Below the pieces are notes generated by a model, which was given only the letters and a program-made list of their open reading frames with translations, was not told where the DNA came from and searched no databases. Below, in pieces: positions 33,082 to 44,329 of a DNA stretch of 64,000 nucleotides. This DNA is from Micrasema longulum (taxonomy: Eukaryota > Arthropoda > Insecta > Trichoptera > Brachycentridae). The stretch's first letter is position 1. Each line of letters opens with the position of its first letter. The stretch spans positions 140,779 to 204,778 of the forward strand of contig JAGVSM010002704.1 of the NCBI GenBank assembly GCA_022494885.1, read 5' to 3'. A program made the position numbers and the translations under genes.

Positions 33082-33456
33082 TACAGGATGTTCTTTAAAC
33101 CCTGTCACATCCGAAACCACGATGATCAGTATGTGTAAGAAGACATATTGGCACATTAAAATAAATTTTTAGAACGACTAAAACCTTAAAAATAAAATAT
33201 AGAAAAAAACAAATAGTTTCTTACTTCTGCAAGGGAGAAACAAGGAAGGGGGAGGAAATAGTCTGATACACCGTCAACCGCACGGCGCGCCCCCCTAGCT
33301 TCTCCCCTGCAGAAGTAAGCAATCGTTCGTTTTTTAAATATTTTATTTTTAAAAATTTTCTTGGTTCCAAATATTTTTTCAAATATGCTAATATGTCTTC
33401 TTGCCTGTACTGATCATCGTGGTTTAAATATGACAGGGTTTAAAGAACACCCTGTA
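33082..33456. mobile_element. Palindromic TA-flanked MITE, copy 1
   Basis: The left arm is TACAGGATGTTCTTTAAACC, CTGTCACATCCGAAACCACG, ATGATCAGTATG; the right arm is the full reverse complement ending GTTTAAAGAACACCCTGTA. Pairing runs through AAGACATATTGGCACATT and TTACTTCTGCAAGGGAGAA almost to the centre near 33275. Copy 2 at 57715-58082 is collinear. A palindrome of this size with a TA at each end fits a Tc1/mariner-type foldback MITE. Confidence 0.75.
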
Positions 33457-33574
33457 TTTACATGAATGTGTTTTTAATTTATGTTTTCTTACTAGTTGTA
33501 TATGTAGGAATATGTATTTAAATGTGCCAAGCGCTAGATTTTATTTCTTACTGTATATATTTTATCTATGTATA

Positions 33575-33655
33575 ACAATAATAATTGTCTGATTTATATA
33601 GCGCCATTTTTCTGATAAATCGCCTCCAAGGCGCTTTACAATCGTATACTAAAAC
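33575..33655 (-). repeat. CR1/L2-like LINE or SINE 3' tail
   Basis: AATAATAATTGTCTGATTTATATAGCGCC...TCGCCTCCAAGGCGCTTTACAA is the reverse complement of the tail of the LINE at 8215-8999. Only the tail is present. Confidence 0.5.
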
Positions 33656-33689
33656 TTACATTCTAACTAAGCTAAACTGACATATTATA

Positions 33690-33780
33690 TTTTCTTATTT
33701 AAAATTGAGGGTGTGATAAACTACTTGTAAAAACCATACGGGCGTTTATGTGAATTAAATAAATAAATAATATAAATTGT
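33690..33780 (+). repeat. Probable LINE 3' end
   Basis: CCATACGGGCGTTTATGTGAATTAAATAAATAAATAA resembles the ends at 5285-5330 (CCGTAAGGGTTTAT) and 40545-40575 (GGTCCGTAAATAAATAA): a short xCGGGxxTTTAT motif and an AAAT tail. The body upstream is not recognisable. Confidence 0.35.
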
Positions 33781-34094
33781 ATTACATATTTTAAATAAAA
33801 TAAAATAAGTAAATAACCCTACAGTTGACCAGTTGACATGAAATTTTTGTCTTTTGGTTTACTTTTGAAAACATGAAGAAATTTTAATATAAGCATACTT
33901 TGATACACGTGTGTCTTTACAATGTCTTCTTCGAATTTGCAAATCACATAATTAAGTTTAATCGTGACTTTGATAAAGATACCGAAGTTAAAATCTTAAA
34001 GGTTTAAAAGTAAAAAAATGTGAAAATATTTAACTTTGGCTTTGAAAAATAACGTCCCTTTAGTTTTGTGTACTTAAAATGGTGAACGAATTTG

Positions 34095-34200
34095 CATGCC
34101 AGTACAATTAGTGTCGCGACGAAGAGACGGGTACGTCTTATAACCGGTGGCTTAGAAAAGTCGGTAAGTGATTTTCATTTAATTACTTACAATACAATTG
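34095..34200 (+). mobile_element. Penelope-like remnant, degraded ribozyme-like motif
   Basis: AGTGTCGCGACGAAGAGACGGGTACGTCTTATAACCGGTGG aligns with 17107-17145. The hairpin GACGGGTACGTC and ACCGGT are kept, but the CTGA of the core is CGCGA and GAAA has become TATA, so self-cleavage is unlikely. The downstream GTCGGTAAGTGATT also matches the first copy. Confidence 0.45.
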
Positions 34201-34286
34201 ACAAAAACATAACTCATAATAATAAGTAACACGTCAGTAGAAGTTTATTGTGTAATTGCCACTCTAACTAGTTTCTTTATTTTTAA

Positions 34287-34821
34287 CTCTTAAAATTCTG
34301 GGGAAAATAATTCTTTTGCGCGCGGTGATGTTACATCGTGTTATCACAAGCTAAAGACGGAATATTCAAAAGTTCAGTCATTTGAAAAAGAAAAAAAAAA
34401 CATGGAGACGTGCTGTTTCATAATTCCTTTTTCATAATTAATAAACATATGGATTAGCCCTGTTTTAGCAAAATAAATTAAAAATTTAAATACGCCTGTC
34501 ACCTTACATGCGTGCGTTCTCCATCACTGTCCGCCACAGCACAGCGTGTCTCTCTTCCTTGTTATGAGTTTTATCTTTGTGCTCTCTCTTATACAGATTT
34601 ATCGCTGTATTAGCGTCACATTTAGTCTTCGCGTAGCGAGGATAACCATTTTTTGTACTGAAATCCTGCATAGTTATATACAAACTTTACTATCCGAATC
34701 CAGTGTGTAAATGTCCATTGAAGATTACAAAAAATACAACTTCATCATTTAAAATAATAAGAGAGATATAACAAGTCTTGTATCGTATGTAAACTAGCGT
34801 GACATCATAGCCATACAAGAG
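34287..34821 (+). mobile_element. TTAA-flanked MITE, copy B
   Basis: TTAA at 34283-34286 is followed by CTCTTAAAATTCTGG. The element ends CATACAAGAG followed by TTAA (34822-34825). The inside has GCGCGCGGTGATGTTACATCG, GCCCTGTTTTAGCAAAATAAATT, GCGTGCGTTC and the GTGCTCTCTCTTATACAG block. Length 535 bases. The TTAA duplication is the hallmark of the piggyBac group. I see no transposase. Confidence 0.7.
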
Positions 34822-35624
34822 TTAAAAACGAAGTCAACATAAATTAAAAAAAAAAAAAAAATATATAAATATATATATCTATTTTTAAACATTTGTCAGA
34901 TTTGTATAAGTTTGATACTTTTAATTATAAGGTGAATCTCTTTTTCCGTAGCGTAATATAATATAAAGAAGTATCTCTCGCAAAGTATCTCTGCTTACCA
35001 TTTGCATTTATCGATTTATCAGTGCAGTTCTGCGTATCATTATATGGTACAGTGTGCAGTGTGCAGTTAGCATTGTGCAGTGGCGGTGTGGAGTTATGTA
35101 GATAGCCTGTTGCACCCTACGCTGTACGAGGTGCATCCTTATCATATGAAATTATGCACAATGCGTGCGGACAGATAACATCTCCATAATACAAGGCACT
35201 CCCTGACCGGTCAACTGGAGACTAGACTATACTGGACAAATTGAACATAGTAATGCAGAAAGCAGCCAGCCATAGAAAAGTGAAACTGAGATAATAGCAC
35301 TTTTGTGGAAGATAACACCAATATCTAATTTTTTCAAAATTGTGTAGAGGCTGTTTTCTGCAAAACTACATTCAATTGTCTCAGCGTCTCTGGATGGAAT
35401 CTCCATTTACATAAATACTTGATACAAAAAAAACAACAGTCTGAGCCGTGTTTTTGAGACTCGACTCGGTTACAATTTCACAATAAAAATTTTAATATAT
35501 TTTTTAATAATATCTTTAAGGAATATATTTGTAAATCTTGATAAAATCCCTAGCGGATTAAATTTAGTACTTGTACAATTAAAAAGAAACAAGTAAAAAA
35601 AAAAAAGACATTTTTATAATAAAA

Positions 35625-35815
35625 TAAATAAAACAACTTTGTTTTTAACCAAAATTTTATTTTTCACCTACCGGTTTCAAAGCGAACAAGCTTCTTTGTC
35701 AAGGTTTACGTAACTAATCAATTGATTCCTTTTTATTTGATTTCTATCATGTTCACTAAATACTACACGTGGACCCAATAAATAAAGTGTTTTTTTTCTT
35801 ACACGGGTGATTAAA
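35625..35815 (-). mobile_element. Penelope-like element terminal fragment
   Basis: The minus strand reads GTAAACCTTGACAAAGAAGC, TTGTTCGCTTTGAAACCGGT, AGGTGAAAAATAAAATTTTGG. The order TTGAC(A/G)AA, hairpin, GAAA, palindromic ACCGGT is a diverged form of the hammerhead layout in Penelope-like elements, where ACCGGT would form stem III between two molecules. The copy at 58210-58400 is in the opposite direction and shares GGGTCCACGTG upstream. Confidence 0.45.
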
Positions 35816-35819
35816 ATTG

Positions 35820-36760
35820 AATGAAATTATAAGAAATTAAAGGAAATAATCTGATTGAGAATGCTGTTTGTAAACATTCGAATACAATATTTTTTATATG
35901 CAAAAAAATAACATCGTCACATTTATTTAGTAAATGCATTTTCGTCGAATGCAACTCTTGATAGGTCGACGAATAAAACTTAAATGCGCCTAACTTTTGA
36001 CTTTTTACTTTTCACAGATTCGATTGAAGATTTTAAGATTTTAAGATCTACAAATATGCGCAGCGCAAAGCTCATTATTATGCAAACAACCGCACGTAAA
36101 TCGGTTAAGCAGTTTAGGAGCCGTTTAGTGACATCACACGTAGAGAAAAAAAAATATATACTCATAAAGATAACAACAAAACAAAACCCGATAAAAATAA
36201 TAATTAAATTTACTTATTAAATTGATACTTTTTATTTCGTTGTGTATTTTATTTAACACATTATATTAGTGAACTAGTCGGGTTAAACAATAAAAGCGCC
36301 TATTTTTTGGCGTTTTAAAGTGACTTTTAACCTATTAAAAAAAAATTCGGTTTCAATTTCGGTTTCCGTTTCGGCCGAAACTAGAACAGAAGCCGAAATA
36401 TAGTGTCGGTTTCAGCTGAAAATCTTGTTTTGGTCTGTTAGTTAAATGTCGCGTGCATTGAGTTTTTAACCAGGGTTTACAGTTAGTAGGAAAAATAACT
36501 TGCTGGATTTTATACGTAAATGATACGAGTAAATCTCACCAGCCCATGTTTCACATGTGTCATGAATGTGTTGCTGGTTTGTGGTCGATGTTGAAATTAT
36601 CCAAGCCACATTAAATATTCAAATCAGAACAATATGTTGTATTGCCTTTCCAAACTGTTTTTATGTTAGAAAATAATATACACGGGAATCAACATAAACG
36701 ATATGTATGTACATACCAAGTTAGCCAACTGTTCAATATGTCAAACTAAATGTACGTGCA
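35820..36760. other. No recognised feature
   Basis: AT-rich DNA with TTTCGGTTTCGG-like short repeats near 36350-36400 (GGTTTC, GGCCGAAAC, GAAGCCGAAA). No protein or element identified. Confidence 0.3.
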
Positions 36761-36767
36761 ATAGTCA

Positions 36768-36960
36768 TTAACTATTCGCGGACACCCGAATGGAAAGAGA
36801 TCAGTGGGAAGACCCAGGCTGAGATGGGAGTATGAAAGGAAAAAGGATGCAGCGCAGTTTCTCCAGGTGGCAAATTGGAAAACGGTGGCTGAGGACAGAC
36901 AGAGTTGGAGGCGAAAGTTGCTGGAGGCTAAAGCTCGATATGCTCGGAAAGAGTCATAAA
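36768..36960 (+). pseudogene. LINE C-terminal tail
   Basis: The frame reads GHPNGKRSVGRPRLRWEYER, then NWKTVAEDRQSWRRKLLEA and a stop at about 36957-36959. The GRP..RW....A.DR..WR motif closes many insect LINE proteins. Frame intact for about 60 codons. Confidence 0.6.
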
Positions 36961-38280
36961 TTATTCTAATGAAATAACTCTAATTGAGGCGTATCTACAT
37001 CTTCTTTCGCTAAAAGTACGTATTTTATCGATAAAAGGAAACCGAGAAAACGCGTAGTTTTTGGTCAAACACACATTGCTTTCACTTGCACGAGTTTCAG
37101 TTTTCAGTTTTTATTTTTTTGGAAAATGAACACAGGGCAATTTTCTTAATCGTATGAGCATGTTTTTTTATTACCCGAAAGAATGTGCACGTTTGTTCTT
37201 TCTAGTACAAAGCGCTGCCTTATAATTACTAATACTGACGCATTGTCAATTGAAGTAAAATGTACGTGAACCCACACATAAACGTTTTTGTGTAAAAAAA
37301 TAAATGCTATATTATGAGTTAGTAAAGCGGGTATTTGTAGTTTGTGTCTTCGACACCAATGGTCAATACCTGCGCGCCAGTCGTTACATTTGTTTGTGTG
37401 AGTTTTTCACAAAAATTCTTGAATACTTTAAATTTATTTGTTTTGATAATCCAATCGGGAAGTTCTGTTGATTTGCTTATATGGAACGCACGCCACTAGG
37501 TATATTTAATTATCATCGCCGCCGCCTACGCCGCAACCCACTGAGGCCCCAGCCCTGTTCAGGAAACTTTTTGAATCATCCCTGTCTCCGTTTTTTTACC
37601 TCTTGTTCTTGATGCCGAAGAATGGGGGGTTTCTTTCTACAGAATACAGCCATCAAAGTTTAGGTCTCCTTAAACATCCTAGTCCTATAAGTTTGTTATT
37701 TAAGGATCCTGAGGTGATTGGTTGTTCTTTGTTCTCCATCCTTGCCAAATGACCTTCCTAGCGAGGTCGTTCTAGGTAAATGTGGATAGTAACTAAAGTT
37801 CTTGATAAAGGTTGTACACTAACTCGTGATGCTACCTAGAGCGTCGGTCTTCACTTTTGTGTATGGCTCCAAACATTCATCGTTGAATCAAAAATATCAA
37901 AGGTTCCTTTACTGCTCTAATAAAGCAGCACTTTGATCCTTGCTTCAATAATTGATTTTACACTAAAAATGGGCATGAACACCTTTTTCGATTCCCTTAA
38001 GATTATTTTAATTAAAGTACTTTATTACTGTAAAGTTTGATTGTGTATTATGACTGTACACAAGTGTATTGAGAAAAGATGAAAGCAAATTTAATGCGGT
38101 TGTAATGCGATCTTGTAATAGATATATTACAGTATTACGAACGAGAATACAGTATAAGCAAATACGAATGCAAAGTTATTTAGATTAGAATGAGGAAATA
38201 AATTATAATATTACAAAAAGGATCATTTGGATCGTTAGGTAACATGGAACAAATAGATAAGGATATAATAGTAAAATATA
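36961..38280. other. No recognised feature
   Basis: Mixed DNA. A relatively GC-rich stretch at about 37500-37560 (CGCCGCCGCCTACGCCGCAACC) stands out but I recognise no protein in either direction; it could be decayed LINE coding DNA. Confidence 0.3.
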
Positions 38281-38281
38281 T

Positions 38282-38527
38282 ATGCATCATCATCGTCATT
38301 CCCTCCCCGCACCGAATGGTGCACAGAGCATTGCATTGGTACACCAATTGCAGTGAATCTTGATCATTTTTGTCACATAAAAGTAAGATAATCAGTCTTA
38401 TGCTTCGGGTACTAGTCCAGGGACTCTGAAATTTTTAAATATTTTTTTCATGTCAACCATGTCGGAAATCGAACTCGAGACCTCTTGCATGTTAAGCAAA
38501 CGCACTGACCACTACACCACGAGGCCG
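38282..38527 (-). repeat. tRNA-derived SINE, near full length
   Basis: On the minus strand: GCCTCGTGGTGTAGTGGTCAGTGCG (A-box-like), CTCGAGTTCGATTTCCGAC (B-box-like), GACATGAAAAAAATATT, AGACTGATTATCTTAC, GTACCAATGCAATGC, GGTGCGGGGAG, GATGATGATGCAT. This is the best preserved head in the window. It sits directly beside a LINE C-terminal fragment (38530-38680), and this junction is repeated at 56250. Confidence 0.75.
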
Positions 38528-38529
38528 AA

Positions 38530-38690
38530 CAACCAAAATATGCTTAATTACATCAAAAGCCTACACAGTCGAAGGGCATGTGCAAAATGGGAATAGTGGT
38601 AGAAGAAGCTGGGAATGTGTGTACCGATGTTAGGATAGATGTATGTGTCATTTCAAATTATCTGCATACCTTTTGATAGAAATAGAGTAG
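38530..38690 (+). pseudogene. LINE C-terminal fragment next to the SINE
   Basis: ACACAGTCGAAGGGCATGTGCAAAATGG and GAAGAAGCTGGGAATGTGTG parallel the LINE end at 32320-32380 (GACACAACAGAAGAGCATGT, GAAGGAAGCTAGGAA). It codes in part for TVEGHVQ and EEAGNV, the last part of the GGTAGGCAGAG family protein. Heavily decayed. Confidence 0.45.
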
Positions 38691-39079
38691 TGGTGGTACA
38701 ACGAAAGCGCCGATCACTTTCCCAAAACTAATTTCGAAAAAATGAAATATTTATTTACAATCAAACCTCGAAAATAACAAAACATAGAAACTTTAAAAGA
38801 TTTAATTGTACGAGTACCCCTCATTGCAGTATTGTCAATTTTAAAACACATGGTCACACATTCTCGATATTTTAGTGGTTCTGTATGATAGTGAAGGAAT
38901 ACAGTGTAAGTTCCAAAAAAGGACTGCGGCCAGGTCATAATTTTCAGACCCCGCTTCGAAAGAAAGAAGAACATAGTAATTCAAACAAAATAAACAAAAA
39001 ACCTCCATACATTTAAGAAACATTCAAAGAATTTTTTTTTCAGGAAGAGAAAAATAAAATTTCGTGTGTTGATACCTTA

Positions 39080-39230
39080 TCCGGTTTTCAAAGTGATTTA
39101 TCGTTTTTGTATACCGTGCGTCCGAAGACGGCAGACAAAAACGAATCTCTTTTATAGGTTTTTGGATGGTTGCTAGCTCCCATAAGAAACAATAGATCAA
39201 AAAAGCAAAAATTACTGCTCTAGTGCCATA
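39080..39230 (+). repeat. Dispersed repeat, copy 1
   Basis: TTTATCGTTTTTGTATACCGTGCGTCCGAAGACGGCAGA and the following GGTTTTTGGATGGTTGCTAG, TGCTCTAGTGCCATAAT match 56995-57160 in the same direction. Non-coding; family unknown. Confidence 0.55.
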
Positions 39231-39644
39231 ATGGTTGGGATTGGAAACTGTTTATCAGCCAGTATCGATTTTATATCAGGTGTACCTCAGGGTGCCCATC
39301 TGGTATCTCTTCTTTTTTATTTGTTTATTGACGATGTAGCAAATGTATTCTCCTTTACTCGTTTTTGGCTCGTTGCGGATGACAATAAAATTATTAAAAC
39401 GATCCAAAATACAAATGACTATTTGCTGCCTAAGTCAGATATTGATTCTTTGAATATGTGGTACAAGGCCAGCAACCTAAAATAATGTATTTTTGCTGAG
39501 TTAGAAAACCAACCACCTTTTATTACAAAGTCGAAAAATTTTATTTAGATGTAGTCAAGTCTAGTAAGGACCTCGGAGTTATCGTGAACTGTTAATATAG
39601 TCGGATAAACATATTAATACTATGATTGATAAGTCACAAGAACT
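39231..39644 (+). pseudogene. Jockey/CR1-like reverse transcriptase, part 1 (interrupted)
   Basis: The frame reads SIDFISGVPQGAHLVSLLFYL (RT motif B, SGVPQGS.LGPLLF), FIDDVANVF, then WLVADDNKII, where the catalytic box is VADD in place of the usual FADD. It continues to SDIDSLNMWY and, with stops, to a DLGVIVN-like site and IDKSQEL at 39628-39644. There a second LINE is inserted. The protein resumes at 39963. Confidence 0.75.
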
Positions 39645-39955
39645 ATTATTATTATGATTAGAGCGAGAACAAAGATCGCCGATGTGGTCCATAGAGCTGC
39701 TAACCAGAAATAGAGCTGGGCTGGTCATATAGCCAGAATCACAGACTCTAGATGGACCAAAAAAGTCCTGGAATGGCGACCCAGAACGGGTAGAAGAAGT
39801 GTCGGCAGGCCTCAGACAAGGTGGTCTGATGACATAAGACGAGTTGCAGGAAGTGGTTGGATGCAGTTGGCTCAGGATAGGGAAATATGGAGACTAAAGG
39901 GGGAGGCCTATGTTCAACATTGGACAAGAGACGGCTGATGATGATGATGATGATG
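39645..39955 (+). pseudogene. Second LINE 3' end, inserted into the first
   Basis: The frame reads IRARTKIADVVHRAANQK, AGHIARITDSRWTKKVLEW, GRRSVGRPQTRWSDDIRRVA, QLAQDREIWRLKGEAYVQHW and then TRDG, with a GATGATGATGATGATGATG tail. This is the classic C-terminus of a lepidopteran-type LINE. The sequence AAGAACT occurs on both sides (39638-39644 and 39956-39962) and reads as the target site duplication. Confidence 0.75.
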
Positions 39956-39962
39956 AAGAACT

Positions 39963-40590
39963 CTAAGGTTCTGTTAGCCGGACATGTAGTGACTTTACTA
40001 ATATGCTCACAGTTAAAGCACTCTATTGCTTACTTGTTCGTCTTCTTTAAGAATATGCCCCCGTGATCTGGTCTCGTGAATTGGTGCAACATCGTCTGCT
40101 AATATAAGTAGTGTGGATTGATGATTGGCCTCCAGAGGGGAGACTACGCCTACGGAGAAATGGAGTCAATGTCAAAAATCTCATGTCTACAAAAACGCAG
40201 AAATAACATTGACTCCATATTTATATTTATTTACTAAATGGCTTAATTGATATACCATCGTTACTGGAACAAGTGGCATCCTATGTTCCGATCCACCGGT
40301 TGCGAAATAATAATGTGTTGTTCCTTTATAAGCACAAACTATGGCTTGCATGCACCAATTTCTCAATTGTGTAGCATTGTAAACTCGAGACAAGATCTGG
40401 ACCTTTTTGGTGTAAGTCTTTATAGATTTAAACATTCTCTAAGATAGGCTAGATCTTGTCTTAAGGCTTTAATTTTATTTAGTTGTATTTTATTTTAATT
40501 GTACTTGTATGTATTATATGGAAATGTGTTTGCTATTTATGAATTGACTGAATAGGTCCGTAAATAAATAAATAAAAAAGGGAGAAAGTA
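39963..40590 (+). pseudogene. Jockey/CR1-like reverse transcriptase, part 2 and 3' end
   Basis: It resumes the protein of 39231-39644 in the same frame: SDFTNMLTVKALYCLLVRLL, then EYAPVIWSRELVQH. After frame changes it gives NGLIDIPSLLEQ, PIHRLRNNNVLF and DLDLFGVSLYRF. The 3' end is GGTCCGTAAATAAATAAATAAA near 40554-40577, the same terminus as at 46095. Stops are present. Confidence 0.7.
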
Positions 40591-40959
40591 CACGAATTCG
40601 TTTGTATGAAGAAAATTCAGACCGCGTTCTGGAGTGCTGGTGAGTTTGTGCCTCTGACAAATGACGAATCTGTCCGTTCACAGAATCTCCAATATTTGTT
40701 GCTAACGTCACTCGATTATCCATTACGTGGTAAGTATCAATGTACTATTTGATAGAAAACGGGCTATAAATAGAAGAATGACAAAAACATATCATCATCA
40801 TTTGAATCGTACTTTTTGGGGAAATTTAATATTATTTTTACTCCTGTGTCATCGTACGCTTTAAGTTTCTCAACTTACGCGCCTCAGATCGTTAAACAAA
40901 ACTTCCACTAAAAAAACTATGAAATTGAAAATCTGAAACGAATGAATTTTCTGTAATTC

Positions 40960-41410
40960 AACAACTTGACCCGCTCGAGCTGTACACAAATGGTCACATA
41001 CGACGTTTTGACCGCCAGAAAAAAGAGTACTTACTTAAATCATTTAGGCCGAGACGCGGGAGAGCCGCGTATACGGAAGCAGCGCAGATCCAAAACGACG
41101 ATGCTGTACAAGCGACGGCCGGTCGAAACGCCGTTTGGTTTCGATCCGTTTTGGCAGTTAAGCCGTTCTTTCTTCGGATTTCTCCGGCCATTAGATTACC
41201 AACCTACAAAACGAAAATAAGTTGAATGCCTCGCTGGGCTGCCATGAATAATCGCGTTTGTGGCGAGAGTTTCATGCGGCGGGGAATGCGATACTTTCTC
41301 GGCGGGCTGGCAACCTTTCCGGTCGCCACTGAGCGACGGACCAGGGGCGGAAAAGGGAGAGTGGGGGTAAGGGGAATGGGAGTTTTTAGTGGCCAAGCGG
41401 CGTGGGGTGA
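40960..41410. other. GC-rich island, unexplained
   Basis: Several hundred bases are far richer in G+C and in CpG than the surrounding DNA (for example GCGACGGCCGGTCGAAACGC near 41112 and GGCGGGGAATGCGATACTTT near 41278). Frames of 65-84 codons exist on both strands but resemble no family. It could be an unmethylated promoter region, a conserved regulatory element, a 5' exon or an element of different origin. Nothing inside is repeated elsewhere in the window. Confidence 0.4.
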
Positions 41411-41449
41411 GAGTATTTTAAATAATTTATATTATTTTTTTTATTTATA

Positions 41450-42830
41450 GATGTAAACACTACATTATTTACGGATTTATTATTTTATTTTTTACAAGGA
41501 AGTTTTATGCCTGTAGCATCTTCACTTTATGGCGCATCAGTCATTATACCTGGCCGTTGTAGTTTTTCAATCTTAAATGCCTGTTTGGTAAAAATAAACG
41601 GATTTTGTAGAATTTAGACCCAGTTGCACTACAGAAGGTTTAGGTAAATGTTTTTAAAAGTTAAATAATATAATTGTTGAGTTTTTGTCAAAATAGGCAA
41701 AATGAACCGAATGACAAAATTAAAATAAAGGAACTAGTTCTGCCCGCTTTAACAAAAACGCAACAATGATTTAACTGTTAACTTTTTTTATACAACTAGA
41801 TGAAAAGGGACGTACGGCGTTATAAAAATTGAAACGGTGATTTTCAAAACATGAATCTTATTTATTTTATTTATTATGGTTCACAATGAATAAATATAAA
41901 CACAACATACGCCATTGGTATAATAATCACAATTTCTTATGTTAAGATATTGTTCATCAATTTTATGTGAACACAACATGCACAAATAAGTAAAAAAAGA
42001 CTTAATCTATTTTTTTTAACTGACAAGAATTGAAAGTTATTACAATAAATTATTTTATATCATAAGTCGTTAATCTGAAATTTAATGCGTAGGGTTCTGA
42101 AATTGCGAGAGGCGAAGCCTTAGGGCTTCTACGATATTATTTAGCGGAGTTGACTGTATTTTAATTTTAATGAAATAAGTGAATATCTTCGATATGCGGT
42201 ATGTAGTGACAATCGGTCATAACCCCAGCGAATGAGATGGATTAGGAATGGATGCCACTAATCTGCTTCGTTCTTGATGGAATTGCGGTGGTCCGACTGG
42301 TCAATTGCGAGCGGCTCCAACACTAAGACAGGATCCCCGATCTGGAGCTGAACACTGGTGGTTGATAGAAACAAAGTCTATGATGCTGCCCACGTTCAAC
42401 AAAATAAACGGGTGATTCACTACAAGAGGTCTTATTGTGGCGGATGATCAGAGGATACTAAGGTGGGAAGTGAACAGTGGTTGTGGGTGAAAAAGATTTT
42501 GAAGTTGTGACAATATTTTAATGCATACCCACATAATTCGCAACCAGTACTGCTTTGATTCCATCATCAGTAATCTTTTACAATATACACGGAGGCAAGA
42601 TACCATATTTTGCCGACAATAAAACCCATTGGACCTTAAGACGCGCTCTAATTTTTGCTTGAATTTTCAGAGCAAAAAAGTACGTCTTATGGTCCGAAAA
42701 ATACGGTAATCAGTTATACGTTGCGGTAAAAGATATATAAAATACATATTTCACCTAGACTTTTCCTGGAATCTAACTCGGGGTTTCAAACATGATAGGC
42801 AAAGTCGTAACCAGTATCTGCACACTTTCC
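41450..42830. other. No recognised feature
   Basis: AT-rich sequence with a moderately GC-rich part at 42180-42420. A weak tRNA-like match near 42770 (minus) is too degraded to call. No protein or element identified. Confidence 0.3.
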
Positions 42831-42985
42831 CCTCGTTTTTTTTTTTCAGGATTTATACCTAAGAGTAACCATCGAGTCAAATACACTCGTTTTGGTATTT
42901 TGTTCTCATACAGAAATGTATTCTTTGTTTTGCCCAGATATGGCAAAATCACAATGGCATCAAAATAACGCGAAATAAAAAAAGG
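42830..42985 (+). repeat. Short repeat with splice-acceptor-like sequence, copy 2
   Basis: A T run ending in TTTTTTCAG followed by GATTTATACCTAAGAGTAACC resembles 12640-12670. See copy 1. Confidence 0.25.
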
Positions 42986-43069
42986 TTTTCTTAAGAAATA
43001 CAGTGGGTGATTTTGAAAAAAAAAACAATTTTATTATTTTTTGAGTTTATTGAATGTTTTATGTTTATT

Positions 43070-43255
43070 TTCTATCGAGTCGCCCCTGCGCCGCTCCCTC
43101 AAACTGCTCGTCTCGTTATGAACGAGCCCACCCGAACAGCTTCGAAAACGCCCGAGCGGTCATTAGCCGCGACCGCCGGAATAAAAACGACTCATTATCC
43201 CGCAAAAGGCCCGCACATACGACCTTGTTCTCTCGGACGATAATTACAATTGAAC
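43070..43255. other. Second GC-rich island
   Basis: GC- and CpG-rich segment (GCCCCTGCGCCGCTCCCTC, GCCGCGACCGCCGGAATAAA) inside very AT-rich DNA, ending in GACGATAATTACAATTG, an A/T core of the type bound by homeodomain proteins. Two overlapping plus-strand frames of 78 and 86 codons match nothing I know. It is about 300 bases from a TTAA MITE but has no repeat-like ends. Confidence 0.35.
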
Positions 43256-43562
43256 AAAAAATATTGTCATTTGGTAAGCGCCTTAGTAACGGATCAATTT
43301 CTCACATAATATAATTCCAATACTCAATTAATAGATGGCACCAGTTATTTATTAATAATAACCGTAATGATAAATCATTTAGATGTTTTAACAGTGACTA
43401 AAAGGTCGTTAACACGCGAACAATACAATATATAAGACAATATTGTCTTGTCCCAGCTCCGTAAACAGCCTCGACCGCGAAGGACGGAACGCTAGGACAA
43501 TACGAACACTAGGCAGTAGTTCACTCGTGAGCGCTCCAAAAATGTAATCACTACGGCGTTAA

Positions 43563-44152
43563 CTCTTGGGAAGCTGTGATGTCACACTAGTCGACAAATG
43601 ACACAATACTTATATATTCCTCTAATTTTTTAAAATGATGAACACGTATTTTTTGTAATTTTTAAATGGACATTTTCACACCGGATTTGGCAAGTATAAT
43701 TTATATAACTATGCTGATTGTTAATACAAAAAAATATTTATCCTTGCTACGCGAAGAATAATTGTCCGCTAATTCAGCAACACATATGTATAAGAGAGAG
43801 CACGAAGATAGACCTCATAACAAGAAAGATAGAACGCATAACAAGGAAGACAGTGACGCTGTTCTGTGGCGGGTGTTGTGTATAACAGATTCAGTCGGTT
43901 AATGAAAGTGATGGGGGACGCACGCGCGTAATATGAGCGGTGAATTTATGATTTTTAATTTAATTTTCTATAACAGAGATAAATTTTATGTTTATTTGCA
44001 TAAATTATGAAAAGGTAATTGTTAAACAGTATGTCTCCATTTTAATTTTATTTTCAAATGTCTGAACTTTATAGTATTCCGTCTTTCACTATTGGTAACA
44101 CGATGTTAAATCACCGCGCGCTAAGGGATTATTTACCACAGACTTTTAAGAG
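43563..44152 (-). mobile_element. TTAA-flanked MITE, copy C, full length
   Basis: TTAA lies on both sides (43559-43562 and 44153-44156). Read on the minus strand it starts CTCTTAAAAGTCTGTGG and ends GCTTCCCAAGAG. Inside, GCGCGCGGTGATTTAACATCG and GCGCGTGCGTCCCCCATCAC agree with copies B and D, and CTTCCTTGTTATG with copies A and D. At 590 bases it is the longest copy. It appears to sit inside another repeat (43395-44550). Confidence 0.75.
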
Positions 44153-44329
44153 TTAATTACGAGCCAGATCACGAAAACTATTATTCATTTTATATCAAAA
44201 TGTATTGTTATTATTAAAGGACGAACTAAATAGTACAAATATTTTTTTTCAGTCGCCATTTTCTGCGAAATAAATGCGAGGGAGCGACACCGTCGCGCAA
44301 ATCGCTATTGTCATAAGGTCCTGTCCGCC

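Noticed and set aside
42765..42835. tRNA-like segment on the minus strand
   Set aside because: Only a loose resemblance to SINE heads; the B box is damaged and no body follows.
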